The translations under genes and the position numbers were made by a program. From Candidatus Omnitrophota bacterium (GTDB lineage Bacteria; Ratteibacteria; UBA8468; B48-G9; DTJG01): 14,342 nucleotides of DNA. Location: NCBI GenBank assembly GCA_023485205.1, contig JAMCZX010000009.1, forward strand, positions 1 to 14,342, written 5' to 3'. Below, in pieces: positions 6,834-14,342 of this stretch. Below the pieces are notes generated by a model, which ran no database searches, was not told the origin of the DNA, and worked only from the letters and a program-made list of their open reading frames with translations. How positions within the stretch are numbered: position 1 is the first letter of the stretch; every line of letters begins with the position of its first letter.

Positions 6834-8438
6834 ATGGCTTTTTCCGAATATTTTCATGAAATTCTTAAAGATATAGGTATTAAAAATACAGAAGAATCTA
6901 TTCCCTTCCTTTTTCCTGAAATTTCCCATTTAGGAGACCCATTTTGGTTAAATGGTGTAGAAACAGTATGTGAAATTATAAAAAAAACAATTTCAAACAA
7001 AGAAAAAGTATTCATATATGCAGATGGAGATATGGATGGAATTGCAGGAGCATCAATACTTGGCAATTTTTTTAAAATAATAGGTATTGATTTTGATGTA
7101 AAATTAACCCACAGACTTGAAGAATATGAAATAGATGAAATATTTATAGAAAATATCTTAAAAATGGGTTATTCTCTTTTATTTATTATTGATTCCGGGA
7201 CAAACTCAAAACAGGCTTTATATTATTGTGAATCTCATAATTTTACCACTATTGTTATAGACCATCATATTTTTAATCAAAAATATAAATTTTCTCATGT
7301 CCATTTTATAAATCCTTATGTAGATGAAGATAATGCTTATAGTAATATGACATCAGCAGGTTTAACATTTAAGCTTCTTCAGGCATTAAAAATATATCTC
7401 TCTTTTTTCCCGGAAGAATGTTTTTTCCCATCTCTTGAACTTGCCACTCTTGGAACATTAAATGATTACCCTGTTTTAAGAGGAGAAAACAGAATAATTA
7501 TCAAAATAGGATTAAAACATATTGTTGAGGGAACCAATATTTTAGGACTTAAATTATTTCAACAATATTTTTATGTCCCACAAAAGTCTGATGAAATTGA
7601 AACCATAACCTTTTTTTTTAATCCAAGACTAAATGCTCCCGGCAGATTTGGAAAACCTGAAATATCATTTAATTTACTTATTTCAAATAATCAGGATGAG
7701 TGTGAAAAAGCATTAAAAGAAATTGAAAATCTTTCAGACAGGAAACAAAAAATGTTAAAAAATGTTATTTTAAAAAAAGACAATATTTATGAAAATGATC
7801 CCTCTTTTTTGATTTTTCAGGATATTCCTGCATCTTTTTCAGGTATAATAGCATCACAAACAGCAGCAAAATATCAAAAACCTTCTTTTGTAGGGATTGT
7901 CTCAGATGATATTATACAGGGTTCTGCAAGAGGATTTGATGAAATTGACCTTCATGAACTTTTTTCAAAAGAAAAAGATATTTTTCTTTCATTTGGCGGT
8001 CATAAAAATGCTGTAGGATTTAAATTAAGAAAAAAAGATATAAATAAAGTAAAAAAAATATGGGAATCCCTGGAAACAAGAGAAAAAAAAGTTCCCCAGA
8101 AGAATAAAATATATGATATGCCCATAGAAAAATTGGATATTAATTTTATCCAGGACCTTCAATTGCTTAAGCCTTTTGGAAGACAGCATCCTGAAATATT
8201 ATTTCGCTCTGATTCTGTCCAAATCACCAAAGTTGTTAGAAAAGAAAAAGGAAAATGGGTGGCATGGATAAAACAAAATAATTTTCTTTTTCAGGCGCAT
8301 TTTTCCAATTTTAAACATTTACCCAATTCGGATATTTCAATTATTTATTCACCACAGATAAAAAAATTAAATAGCAACCTTTTTATTATTTGGCTGGATA
8401 TTAAAAACTATTATAATGCTACTGGGGATTTACAATAA
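6834..8438 (+). CDS. recJ: Single-stranded-DNA-specific exonuclease RecJ (DHH family)
   Basis: A 534-residue DHH/DHHA1 phosphoesterase of RecJ layout, the 5'-to-3' single-strand DNA exonuclease of recombination and mismatch repair. The metal-binding motifs are present: ADGDMDG (63-69, Asp64/66/68), IIDSGT (118-123, Asp120), VIDHH (141-145), [18 protein letters not shown] (203-220), [11 protein letters not shown] (263-273), and in the DHHA1 domain SGIIASQ (336-342), GSARGFD (363-369) and [10 protein letters not shown] (387-396). A C-terminal OB-like region follows. Motif I reads DGDMDG instead of the usual DYDVDG, and TLNDYPV replaces TVADVVP, so it is somewhat divergent, but all acidic and His ligands are kept. 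Weak AGGA (6823-6826) precedes the ATG. Its last 20 bases overlap the end of rpmB on the other strand. Confidence 0.9.
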   Translation: MAFSEYFHEILKDIGIKNTEESIPFLFPEISHLGDPFWLNGVETVCEIIKKTISNKEKVFIYADGDMDGIAGASILGNFFKIIGIDFDVKLTHRLEEYEIDEIFIENILKMGYSLLFIIDSGTNSKQALYYCESHNFTTIVIDHHIFNQKYKFSHVHFINPYVDEDNAYSNMTSAGLTFKLLQALKIYLSFFPEECFFPSLELATLGTLNDYPVLRGENRIIIKIGLKHIVEGTNILGLKLFQQYFYVPQKSDEIETITFFFNPRLNAPGRFGKPEISFNLLISNNQDECEKALKEIENLSDRKQKMLKNVILKKDNIYENDPSFLIFQDIPASFSGIIASQTAAKYQKPSFVGIVSDDIIQGSARGFDEIDLHELFSKEKDIFLSFGGHKNAVGFKLRKKDINKVKKIWESLETREKKVPQKNKIYDMPIEKLDINFIQDLQLLKPFGRQHPEILFRSDSVQITKVVRKEKGKWVAWIKQNNFLFQAHFSNFKHLPNSDISIIYSPQIKKLNSNLFIIWLDIKNYYNATGDLQ

Positions 8439-8628
8439 CAGGCTTAATGGGTTTGTGGACCTTATCTGATTTAATACATTGTGTACACACCTTTATTTTC
8501 TTTTTTACGCCATTTATTTCAACAAAAATTTTTTGAACATTAGGTTTCCAGTATCTTCTTGTTTTTTTATTTGAATGACTTACATTATTACCTGCTCTTG
8601 GGCTTTTTCCGCATATTTCACATTTCAC
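8419..8628 (-). CDS. rpmB: 50S ribosomal protein L28
   Basis: Ribosomal protein L28, 69 residues. Diagnostic features are the N-terminal [18 protein letters not shown] (3-20), the [12 protein letters not shown] segment (23-34), and the C-terminal [11 protein letters not shown] (47-57). It is the zinc-ribbon (C+) form, with Cys3/Cys6 and Cys48/Cys51 as the four ligands. The start codon is GTG (8626-8628), supported by AGGAGG (8642-8637) eight bases upstream and by the family N-terminus. The start overlaps the stop of the upstream ligase gene as GTGA, so its translation is probably coupled to that gene. This is an unusual neighbour for rpmB, which more often stands alone or near rpmG. The 3' end overlaps recJ by 20 bp in convergent orientation. 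Confidence 0.95.
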   Translation of the reverse strand: MKCEICGKSPRAGNNVSHSNKKTRRYWKPNVQKIFVEINGVKKKIKVCTQCIKSDKVHKPIKPVIVNPQ

Positions 8629-10373
8629 TTTTTTATCCTCCTGTTATTACCTATTATACCTAATTTTTGAAATTTGTTAAGTACAAAATTAGCATACCTG
8701 TCTTTTGGTTTTATTTTTATAACTTTTTCTAAATATTCTATAGCCTTCTTTTTATTATTATAATAAATTATGTTAATAGAAGCAAGTGAATTAAGAACAT
8801 TAACATTATACGGGTCAAACCATAGGGCAGTTTTAAAGTATTTTTTTGCTTTTTGAATATTGTGTAAATTCATATAAAGAATTCCTATATTTTCATCTGT
8901 TTGGGCAAAATGAGGGAAAAGGGTGTTATTTATAAATTTATACATACCAAGAGCTTTTTTATATTCTCCCATCTGGGCATATGCATAAGCCATTTTATAG
9001 TATGCCACGACATCATAGGTGTCTATCTGCCAGGCTTTTTTATAGTTTTTCACTGAAGACCTGTAAAAACCCATATCTCTATATGCTATAGCCTTTTTTA
9101 AATATATATCAGGAATTATATTATAATAAGTAGTCCAGACAGCGAGAAAAAGAGAAATAAAAATTAGAATACCATAAAAAATTTTACTGATGGAAATATT
9201 TTTGATAAATGGGAAATAATATTTTTTGCCCCCCATGGCAGCAGCAGAACCAATTAAGAACCAAAAAAACATTGCTGTGGAAGGATTTGCCATATTAATG
9301 GAAAGAATATTATCAATAATTACTCCTATAATTGCAGGAATAATAAAAATTGTCCATTTTAATTCCTCATATTTTTTATTTCTTAAACAGGCTGAGAGAG
9401 CTATTACAACTACAGCAATAAACAATATTAATCCAATAATTCCATGTTGGGACCATAATTCCAGATAAAGATTATGGGGATGATTTGTTAATGGAGTGGC
9501 TTCTGGTTTTAAAAAATATGGTCTATACCTAAAGTATGGATAGAAATTCATAAAATTGCCTGTACCCCATCCGAGAAATGGTTTGGCTATAATCATTTTC
9601 CATGTGCCTCTCCAGATATAGTATCTTATATTATGTAAAAATTTAAGTTCAATACTGGGAAACAATATGGCAAAACCAACAATTCCTGCTACAAAACCTA
9701 TCCACTTAATATAAGAAGGTTTTTTTCTTCTGTAAATAATAAAAAGTACAAAAATTATACCAACAACATAAGCTCCAAGTGTAGACCTTGTTTTAACAAT
9801 AAGAAGAGTAATAAAAGTTAGCAGTAAATAAATAGCTCCATATACATTCCATTTTTTTATTAAAAAATAAAAAGCAAGAAATGCAGGCATGATAAGAAAA
9901 CCAGCAAAAAAATCCGGATTACCAAACATTGAGATTGGATATTTGGGAGGAGTTATAGCTTCTATAATTCCAATTATACATGCAATAACAGCAGATATAG
10001 ACCATATAACCGCATCCTGTGGTGTCCACTCCCATGTAAGACCAACAAGAAAAAGCAAAAAATAGAGAAGATAATCATCTAAATATTTAGCAGCGGCATA
10101 TTTATAAGGGGCATAAAAGCATCCTATAAGAACCCACACAAAGAAAGCGCTGCCTGCTAAAAATGTCAATCTGTCAAATTCAAAACTCTCTCTTTTTTTA
10201 TATAAGTAATAAATAAAAACCAGAGATATAAAAAGGGCGCCTATAACTGCTTTTATAAGTGTATAGTTATATTCATAGTCAAAATTTACCAACGCTGCAA
10301 GACCAAAAAAAACAACCGGCAGTAATAATCGGAAAATATCTATTTTTTTTATTTGTTTTTCTATGTTTTTCAT
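8625..10373 (-). CDS. O-antigen ligase/polymerase family protein with TPR tail
   Basis: Inner-membrane protein of 582 residues. Residues of about 14-415 contain roughly a dozen hydrophobic segments and the Wzy_C/WaaL signature: a [10 protein letters not shown] turn (151-160), TRSTLGA (195-201), an IWRGTWKMI loop (253-261), [10 protein letters not shown] (265-274), and the periplasmic [18 protein letters not shown] block (297-314) with His298 and His300. Residues 424-560 form about four tetratricopeptide repeats (for example [18 protein letters not shown]), placed after the last membrane segment. The family moves or polymerises undecaprenyl-linked glycans onto lipid A, other glycans or proteins (WaaL, Wzy, PglL). 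The exact acceptor cannot be told. The start ATG lies one base after the stop of the upstream kinase-like gene, without a ribosome binding site, so it is translationally coupled. The gene ends overlapping rpmB. Confidence 0.85.
   Translation of the reverse strand: MKNIEKQIKKIDIFRLLLPVVFFGLAALVNFDYEYNYTLIKAVIGALFISLVFIYYLYKKRESFEFDRLTFLAGSAFFVWVLIGCFYAPYKYAAAKYLDDYLLYFLLFLVGLTWEWTPQDAVIWSISAVIACIIGIIEAITPPKYPISMFGNPDFFAGFLIMPAFLAFYFLIKKWNVYGAIYLLLTFITLLIVKTRSTLGAYVVGIIFVLFIIYRRKKPSYIKWIGFVAGIVGFAILFPSIELKFLHNIRYYIWRGTWKMIIAKPFLGWGTGNFMNFYPYFRYRPYFLKPEATPLTNHPHNLYLELWSQHGIIGLILFIAVVVIALSACLRNKKYEELKWTIFIIPAIIGVIIDNILSINMANPSTAMFFWFLIGSAAAMGGKKYYFPFIKNISISKIFYGILIFISLFLAVWTTYYNIIPDIYLKKAIAYRDMGFYRSSVKNYKKAWQIDTYDVVAYYKMAYAYAQMGEYKKALGMYKFINNTLFPHFAQTDENIGILYMNLHNIQKAKKYFKTALWFDPYNVNVLNSLASINIIYYNNKKKAIEYLEKVIKIKPKDRYANFVLNKFQKLGIIGNNRRIKK
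8637..8642 (-). promoter_or_regulatory. Strong ribosome binding site for rpmB GTG start
   Basis: AGGAGG on the minus strand, eight bases before the GTG start codon, lies inside the last codons of the O-antigen ligase gene. It is the strongest ribosome binding site in this operon; the two upstream genes have none. This would let L28 be made at a higher rate than the membrane protein from the same mRNA. Confidence 0.8.
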
Positions 10374-10374
10374 A

Positions 10375-11274
10375 TTATTTTATTTTTTCTATTATTATTT
10401 TTTTAATTTGTTCTTCAGCCTGTTTTAGCATATTATCATCATTATTAATTATATAATTATAATATTTTTTGTAAAATGTAATATTTTTAGCATTTTGTAA
10501 TCTTTCTTCTATTTGTTCTTTTTTATTAAATCCTCTTTGTATAAGTCTTTTTTCTATCATAGAAAGTGGAGCATCTATAAGTATTAAAACAGCCTCAGGA
10601 AATATTTTTTTAACATGGAGAACATTCCCAAGATTTATTATTCCCAGGAGATTAATTCCTTTAATAAGAAAATTAAATATTTCTTCCCATGAAATTCCAT
10701 AACTCATTCCAAAGAGATAATTCCTATATTCTATAAACCCTCCTTTTGAGGCTATTTCTTTAAATTTTTCCCGGGAAACAAATATATACTCTGATTCTGT
10801 ATTTATATTTTTTCTTGGTTCTCTGGTACAATATCTTGGTAAAATTTTTATTATGCCGCTTTGGCCTAAATCATGTAAAACTGTTGTTTTTCCTGAACAA
10901 CTTGCTCCATCTAAAAGAAAAAGGACGCCGGGCTTTTTGTTTCTGGCAAGTTCTGTTATATATAATCGTGCATTCTCATAAGTTTTTATAATTTCTTCAT
11001 AAGACCATGGGATTATTTTTTCCGGGGAAAGGTTAAATATTTCTATTAAATGGTTAAATTCTTTTATATTTTCTGTTTCTTCAATTATTTCAATAAAACT
11101 GCCCACTTTTTTTATTTCATCCAGATTAATAATTGTATGAGGTAATCTATAAGTTTTTCTTTTTATATTATTATCTATAGTAATAGAAGGGTATATTAAT
11201 TTTGCTCCCAGGGAAATACATGTATTTTCACAATAATCTATATCCTCACAATACGCTTTAATATTTTTATCCAT
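10375..11274 (-). CDS. Guanylate-kinase-like protein with N-terminal CYTH-like domain
   Basis: A 299-residue protein of two parts. Residues of about 115-299 resemble guanylate kinase: a P-loop GASCSGKT (123-130), the GMP-binding-like block PRYCTREPR (146-154), YIFVSREKFKEIASKGGFIE (163-182) and FGMSYGISWEEI (188-199). Residues 1-105 resemble a shortened CYTH (adenylate cyclase class IV/triphosphatase) domain. IKAYCEDID and SLGAKLI fit its start, and LDEIKKVGSFIEIIEETENI (51-70) followed by SYEEII (91-96) fits its end. The catalytic ExExK motif of CYTH enzymes is not visible, so this part may only bind a ligand. It may act on a nucleotide or another small phosphorylated molecule. It is probably not the cell's main Gmk because of the fusion and the altered P-loop (usually GPSGxGKS/T). 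No Shine-Dalgarno is seen at the ATG. It heads the operon with the ligase and rpmB. Confidence 0.7.
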   Translation of the reverse strand: MDKNIKAYCEDIDYCENTCISLGAKLIYPSITIDNNIKRKTYRLPHTIINLDEIKKVGSFIEIIEETENIKEFNHLIEIFNLSPEKIIPWSYEEIIKTYENARLYITELARNKKPGVLFLLDGASCSGKTTVLHDLGQSGIIKILPRYCTREPRKNINTESEYIFVSREKFKEIASKGGFIEYRNYLFGMSYGISWEEIFNFLIKGINLLGIINLGNVLHVKKIFPEAVLILIDAPLSMIEKRLIQRGFNKKEQIEERLQNAKNITFYKKYYNYIINNDDNMLKQAEEQIKKIIIEKIK

Positions 11275-11321
11275 TTTTGTAATATTTTATCATAAGGATT
11301 GTTTTATAACTAAAATTTGCA

Positions 11322-11389
11322 TTGCGTCATCAAAAATCTATACGAAAAGGTATCGTTGCGTCATGTGAAAATCTATATGAAAATACTCC
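11322..11389. repeat. Two tandem copies of a 34-bp unit
   Basis: Unit 1 (11322-11355) and unit 2 (11356-11389) both start with TTGCGTCAT and share AAAATCTATA and GAAAA at the same offsets. They differ mainly in three bases after TTGCGTCAT and in the last seven bases. They lie in the 183-bp gap between the URO-D and guanylate-kinase-like genes, upstream of the latter. They could be paired regulator sites or a decayed repeat. Only two copies are present, with no spacer between them. Confidence 0.6.
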
Positions 11390-11457
11390 TTTGTTGGGGA
11401 AGGACACAAAATTATATATAGTGGGATTCTATCTTTGCAGGGTGAACATTCTATATT

Positions 11458-12579
11458 TTAAATTACATAATCTGATTCGTATTCTAAAGGCGGCGGTTTC
11501 CCATATTCACGAACGGTTTCCACAAATGCCATCAGATTTTCCCATGGAGTTTCAGGCCTGATATTATGGGAGGAACTACAAAGATACCCTCCGCCTTTTC
11601 CCATAATATCTATGGTTTTTTGTGTAATATCTCTTACTTCCTGAGGAGTTCCAAATGGTAAAACACTTTGAACACCTATCCCTCCATGGAATGTTAAAAC
11701 ATCTCCATATATTTTTTTTAATTCAAAAATATTCATTGCCTCTGGTTGTATTGGGTTAAGTATATCAATACCTGCTTCAATAAATCCTTCTATCAAATCC
11801 ATAACATTACCACAGGAGTGATATATAACAAGAATATCCGGTTTTATTTTTTTTGCCTCTTTTATAGAATCCCTCATTATCGGGAAAAAATAATCCCGCC
11901 ACATCTTTTTACTCATAAGCAGACCTCTTTGGGTTGCAACATCTGAACCACTCTGTAAAACATCCACTCCGCTTTTTGCCACATTTTGTGTGCATTTTAT
12001 TGTAATATCATAAATTTTATCCAGTATAGATTTCGCAATCCCATTTTTTTCTGCCATATCCATCATAAATTCCTCAAAACCTCTTATGCCCCATGCAGAT
12101 TCAAAAAATGATATTCCTGTTCCGAGAAATGAAATATGGTCTGATTTTTTTACCTCTTCCACTTTTTTGGATATATTTTCCCATCTATAATCAGCATCTA
12201 TGTCCGGCCATGGATAATTTTTAATTTCTTCCGGTGTTTTTACCTCTTTAAGCGGAGGAAAACTAATCTGGTCATCAGTTTTTTCAAGATAAACGGATGC
12301 AATTCCCCATTCAGGATCAATATTTATATCTTCTGGTAAATTCTTATTTTTATAGTATAAATTTTTCCAGTCAGGAATCTGCTTTTGGGTTGGTAAGATA
12401 GAAAGCCATCGTCCATCAAAATTGAAATATTCACAGGGGTCTGTTTCTTTTCCTGCATGTTCTTCAAACACCTTTTTTGCTCCTTTAGAAAAGCCAAAAT
12501 CAAGTGTTTGCCACTGTCCTTCTCCTTCTCTTCTTGCTATCCTAAAAAAATTATCCCGGCGTGTTAGTTTTTTAATCAT
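11458..12579 (-). CDS. Uroporphyrinogen-decarboxylase-like (URO-D/MtaA) family protein
   Basis: A 373-residue cytoplasmic TIM-barrel protein of the URO-D superfamily. Landmarks are GSDVATQRGLLMSKKMWRDY (211-230), the IYHSCGN motif (252-258) with His254 and Cys256 typical of zinc-binding methyltransferase members, LNPIQPEAMN (274-283), TFHGGIGVQ (296-304) and SSSHNIRPETPWENL (335-349). True HemE enzymes lack the HxCG motif and have a different N-terminus, so a corrinoid-linked methyl transfer or demethylation role is more likely than haem synthesis. Methyl donor and acceptor are unknown. No corrinoid protein or MtaB-like partner is visible in this window. The ATG lacks a Shine-Dalgarno sequence. 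It is divergent from lysC and upstream of the kinase-like gene. A truncated relative lies at the left edge. Confidence 0.88.
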   Translation of the reverse strand: MIKKLTRRDNFFRIARREGEGQWQTLDFGFSKGAKKVFEEHAGKETDPCEYFNFDGRWLSILPTQKQIPDWKNLYYKNKNLPEDINIDPEWGIASVYLEKTDDQISFPPLKEVKTPEEIKNYPWPDIDADYRWENISKKVEEVKKSDHISFLGTGISFFESAWGIRGFEEFMMDMAEKNGIAKSILDKIYDITIKCTQNVAKSGVDVLQSGSDVATQRGLLMSKKMWRDYFFPIMRDSIKEAKKIKPDILVIYHSCGNVMDLIEGFIEAGIDILNPIQPEAMNIFELKKIYGDVLTFHGGIGVQSVLPFGTPQEVRDITQKTIDIMGKGGGYLCSSSHNIRPETPWENLMAFVETVREYGKPPPLEYESDYVI

Positions 12580-12590
12580 ATTTGTAAATA

Positions 12591-12619
12591 TTTATTGGCT
12601 ATATCTGTTTATTTATCAA
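12591..12619 (-). promoter_or_regulatory. Possible promoter of the URO-D family gene
   Basis: TTGATA (12619-12614) and AATAAA (12596-12591) on the minus strand are 17 bases apart. Transcription would begin about five bases before the ATG at 12579, giving almost no leader, which fits the lack of a ribosome binding site. The -10 box is poor (4 of 6), so this is tentative. Confidence 0.3.
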
Positions 12620-12704
12620 TATCCGCCATATTAAAACTTAAAAGATGATGGTTTCTCTATTTTTTGATATTTTGAAATAAAAAAGAGTATATGTCAAATT
12701 TTCA

Positions 12705-12733
12705 TTGACTAAAAAAATAATGCCAAGTATAAT
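12705..12733 (+). promoter_or_regulatory. Near-consensus promoter of lysC
   Basis: TTGACT (12705-12710) and a perfect TATAAT (12728-12733) are 17 bases apart, the best promoter match in the window. The lysC ATG begins at 12740, seven bases after the -10 box, where transcription is expected to start. The mRNA would therefore be leaderless, and a lysine riboswitch or attenuator is excluded for this promoter. Confidence 0.75.
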
Positions 12734-12739
12734 AAATTT

Positions 12740-13945
12740 ATGTCAAAAATTGTTCAAAAATATGGTGGGAGTTCAGTGGGGGATGTTGAAAAAATAAAGG
12801 CTGTTGCAGAAAAAATAATTAAAGAAAAGAAAACAGGAAATGATGTGGTTGTTATTGTTTCTGCAATGGGGAAAACAACAGATTCTCTTTTTTCCCTTGC
12901 CAGACAAATAAATTCAATGCCTCCCAGAAGAGAATTAGACCTGCTGCTTTCAACAGGAGAAATTGTTTCTGTGGCTTTGTTATGTATGGCAATAGAAAAT
13001 TCCGGGTATAAAGCAATAGGTTTGCCAGGTTTTCTTGCCGGAATTTATACTGATACGGTACACACCAGGGCAAAGATAAAAAAAATAGATCCCAAAAAAA
13101 TTCTTTATGAGCTTGCAAATGATAAAATTGTAATAATAGCAGGATTTCAGGGTATTAGTGCTGAAGAAAGTATTACAACTTTAGGCAGAGGAGGTTCAGA
13201 CTTAACAGCTATTGCCATTGCCGGAGCAATAAATGCTGATAGATGTGAAATTTACACAGATGTTGAAGGTGTTTTTACCACTGACCCCCGGATTGTTCCT
13301 GAAGCAAAAATTATATCAGAAATATCTTATGAAGAAATGCTTGAAATGGCTTCTGCCGGGGCGAAAGTTATGCAGGCAAGAGCTGTAGAAATTGCGCAAA
13401 AATATAAAATTCCTTTTATGGTAAAATCAACATTTTCTGAAAGAGGTGGAACAATGGTAAAAGAAATGACATTAGAAGAAGGAGCAGTTGTAACATCAGT
13501 TACACTTGATGAGCATCAGGCAAAGATAACATTTTTTAATGTTCCTGATAAACCTGGGATAGCAGCCCAAATTTTTGGAGAATTAGGAAAAGAAAATATA
13601 AATGTGGATATAATTGTTCAGAATGTAAGTAAACAGGACCATACAGATTTATCTTTTACAGTTGCCTCTTCTGATATGGAGCATGCCCTTGAAATTTCAA
13701 AAAGACAGGGAGAAGAATTGAAAGCCGCCAATGTTATATGTGATGATAATATTTGCAAAATAACAATTATTGGTCTTGGTATGGCAAACCACCCTGGAGT
13801 TGCAGCAAGAATGTTTAAAGTATTAGCAGAAGAAGGAATAAATATAGAAATGATAAGTACCTCAGAAATAAGGGTTTCATGTGTTATAAGAAAAAATCAG
13901 GGGAAAAAAGCATTAAAATCCATTCATAATGAATTTTTTAAATAA
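12740..13945 (+). CDS. lysC: Aspartate kinase
   Basis: Cytoplasmic enzyme that phosphorylates aspartate, the first step toward lysine, methionine and threonine. It has 401 residues, the length of single-function aspartokinases with two ACT domains. The kinase domain shows KYGGSSVGD (7-15, usually KFGGTSV), a STGEIVS block (71-77), TLGRGGSDLTA (147-157) and TDVEGVFTTDPRIVP (173-187). The ACT domains occupy about 262-330 (FNVPDKPGIAAQIFG, 266-280) and 340-400 (HPGVAARMF, 351-359, then SEIRVSCVI, 375-383), so feedback control by lysine and/or threonine is expected. The start is fixed by the family N-terminus. There is no Shine-Dalgarno sequence, and the promoter places the transcript start at or beside the ATG. 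A glycosyltransferase gene follows after 35 bp with no terminator in between. Confidence 0.97.
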   Translation: MSKIVQKYGGSSVGDVEKIKAVAEKIIKEKKTGNDVVVIVSAMGKTTDSLFSLARQINSMPPRRELDLLLSTGEIVSVALLCMAIENSGYKAIGLPGFLAGIYTDTVHTRAKIKKIDPKKILYELANDKIVIIAGFQGISAEESITTLGRGGSDLTAIAIAGAINADRCEIYTDVEGVFTTDPRIVPEAKIISEISYEEMLEMASAGAKVMQARAVEIAQKYKIPFMVKSTFSERGGTMVKEMTLEEGAVVTSVTLDEHQAKITFFNVPDKPGIAAQIFGELGKENINVDIIVQNVSKQDHTDLSFTVASSDMEHALEISKRQGEELKAANVICDDNICKITIIGLGMANHPGVAARMFKVLAEEGINIEMISTSEIRVSCVIRKNQGKKALKSIHNEFFK

Positions 13946-13980
13946 AAAATAAATTAAAACAATAAATTTTTACTTTTCTG

Positions 13981-14342
13981 ATGAAAATAGCTCATATAAT
14001 TACACGAATGATTATTGGAGGAGCGCAGGAAAATACTTTTTATACTATTACAGGTCTTATTGATAAAGGATATAAAGTTACTCTTATTTCAGGTCCATCA
14101 ATTGGACCTGAAGGTAGTTTGGAAACCCATATTAAACAAAAAAAAATACCCTTTAAAAAAATCAGAACACTTATAAGGGAAATCAATCCATTTTTTGATA
14201 TTATTGCCTTTTTTAAGATTGGTTCATTCTTAAGAAAAGAACACTTTGATATAGTTCATACCCATAGTGCAAAAGCAGGTATCATCGGAAGACTTTCCTC
14301 TAAAATTTTTTCCCCTTGTTCTATTACCATTCATACTATACG
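13981..14342 (+). CDS. Glycosyltransferase family 4, N-terminal part (cut by right edge)
   Basis: The first 120 codons of a GT-B fold glycosyltransferase. The start MKIAHIITRMIIGGAQENT (1-19) is the donor-independent N-terminal Rossmann strand and the GGAQ(E)N turn typical of GT4 enzymes. The FDIVHTHSAKAGIIGRLS segment (about 87-104) is another family hallmark. No stop occurs before the window ends, and the nucleotide-sugar-binding C-terminal half is outside. The ATG at 13981 has no Shine-Dalgarno sequence but coincides with the family N-terminus. It lies 35 bp after lysC and may be read through from it, or have its own start. GT4 enzymes build lipopolysaccharide, capsule or other glycans at the inner face of the membrane, consistent with the O-antigen ligase found earlier. 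The sugar is unknown. Confidence 0.9.
   Translation, partial: MKIAHIITRMIIGGAQENTFYTITGLIDKGYKVTLISGPSIGPEGSLETHIKQKKIPFKKIRTLIREINPFFDIIAFFKIGSFLRKEHFDIVHTHSAKAGIIGRLSSKIFSPCSITIHTI

Noticed and set aside
11322..11389. Mini CRISPR array
   Set aside because: There are only two copies directly abutting each other, with no spacers, imperfect repeats and no cas genes nearby.
11322..11561. 79-codon + strand frame in the URO-D/kinase gap
   Set aside because: It starts within the tandem repeat, overlaps the 3' end of the URO-D gene in antisense, and shows no ribosome binding site or recognisable motif.
11458..12579. Haem-pathway uroporphyrinogen decarboxylase (HemE)
   Set aside because: The protein has the HxCG zinc-type motif and lacks the HemE N-terminal substrate motifs, and no haem-synthesis genes are nearby.

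Overview
The window is AT-rich bacterial chromosome from an organism with a Gram-negative type of envelope (an O-antigen-ligase-type membrane protein is encoded). Most genes are housekeeping: glyS, glyA, dCMP deaminase, glutaredoxin, recJ, rpmB and lysC. They are interleaved with genes that are often multiplied in uncultivated anaerobic or PVC-adjacent phyla (uroporphyrinogen-decarboxylase-like protein, Gfo/Idh/MocA oxidoreductase, small transaldolase). I cannot name the phylum from the sequence; an Omnitrophota/Ratteibacteria-like candidate lineage is a guess only.

Region by region: (1) Positions 1-701 hold no intact gene. They look like a genomic scar: a 5'-truncated URO-D fragment running off the left edge (- strand), a 51-bp near-copy of the 3' end of the transaldolase gene, and a + strand reading frame broken by two in-frame stops. 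(2) Positions 702-2580 (- strand) carry a transaldolase followed by a Gfo/Idh/MocA oxidoreductase, separated by a 63-bp palindromic element. (3) A divergent promoter region (2581-2786) leads into a tight + strand operon, glyS-glyA-dCMP deaminase-glutaredoxin-recJ (2787-8438). (4) A convergent - strand operon (8419-11274) encodes a CYTH-like/guanylate-kinase-like fusion, an O-antigen ligase with a TPR tail, and ribosomal protein L28; its end overlaps the end of recJ by 20 bp. (5) A URO-D family gene (11458-12579, -) is divergent from lysC (12740-13945, +). A glycosyltransferase 4 gene follows lysC and is cut by the right edge.

Working together: GlyA makes glycine and 5,10-methylene-THF, GlyS charges tRNA with glycine, and dCMP deaminase supplies dUMP, whose methylation to dTMP uses methylene-THF. 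The first operon therefore joins glycine/C1 and thymidylate supply to DNA repair (RecJ) and thiol redox chemistry. LysC opens the aspartate-family amino acid pathway. The ligase and glycosyltransferase point to surface polysaccharide synthesis.

I did not find a clearly new multi-gene system. The most interesting points are the CYTH-like/guanylate-kinase-like fusion, a near-consensus promoter that would make lysC mRNA leaderless, the palindromic element next to duplicated debris, and the coupling of rpmB to a polysaccharide ligase gene.
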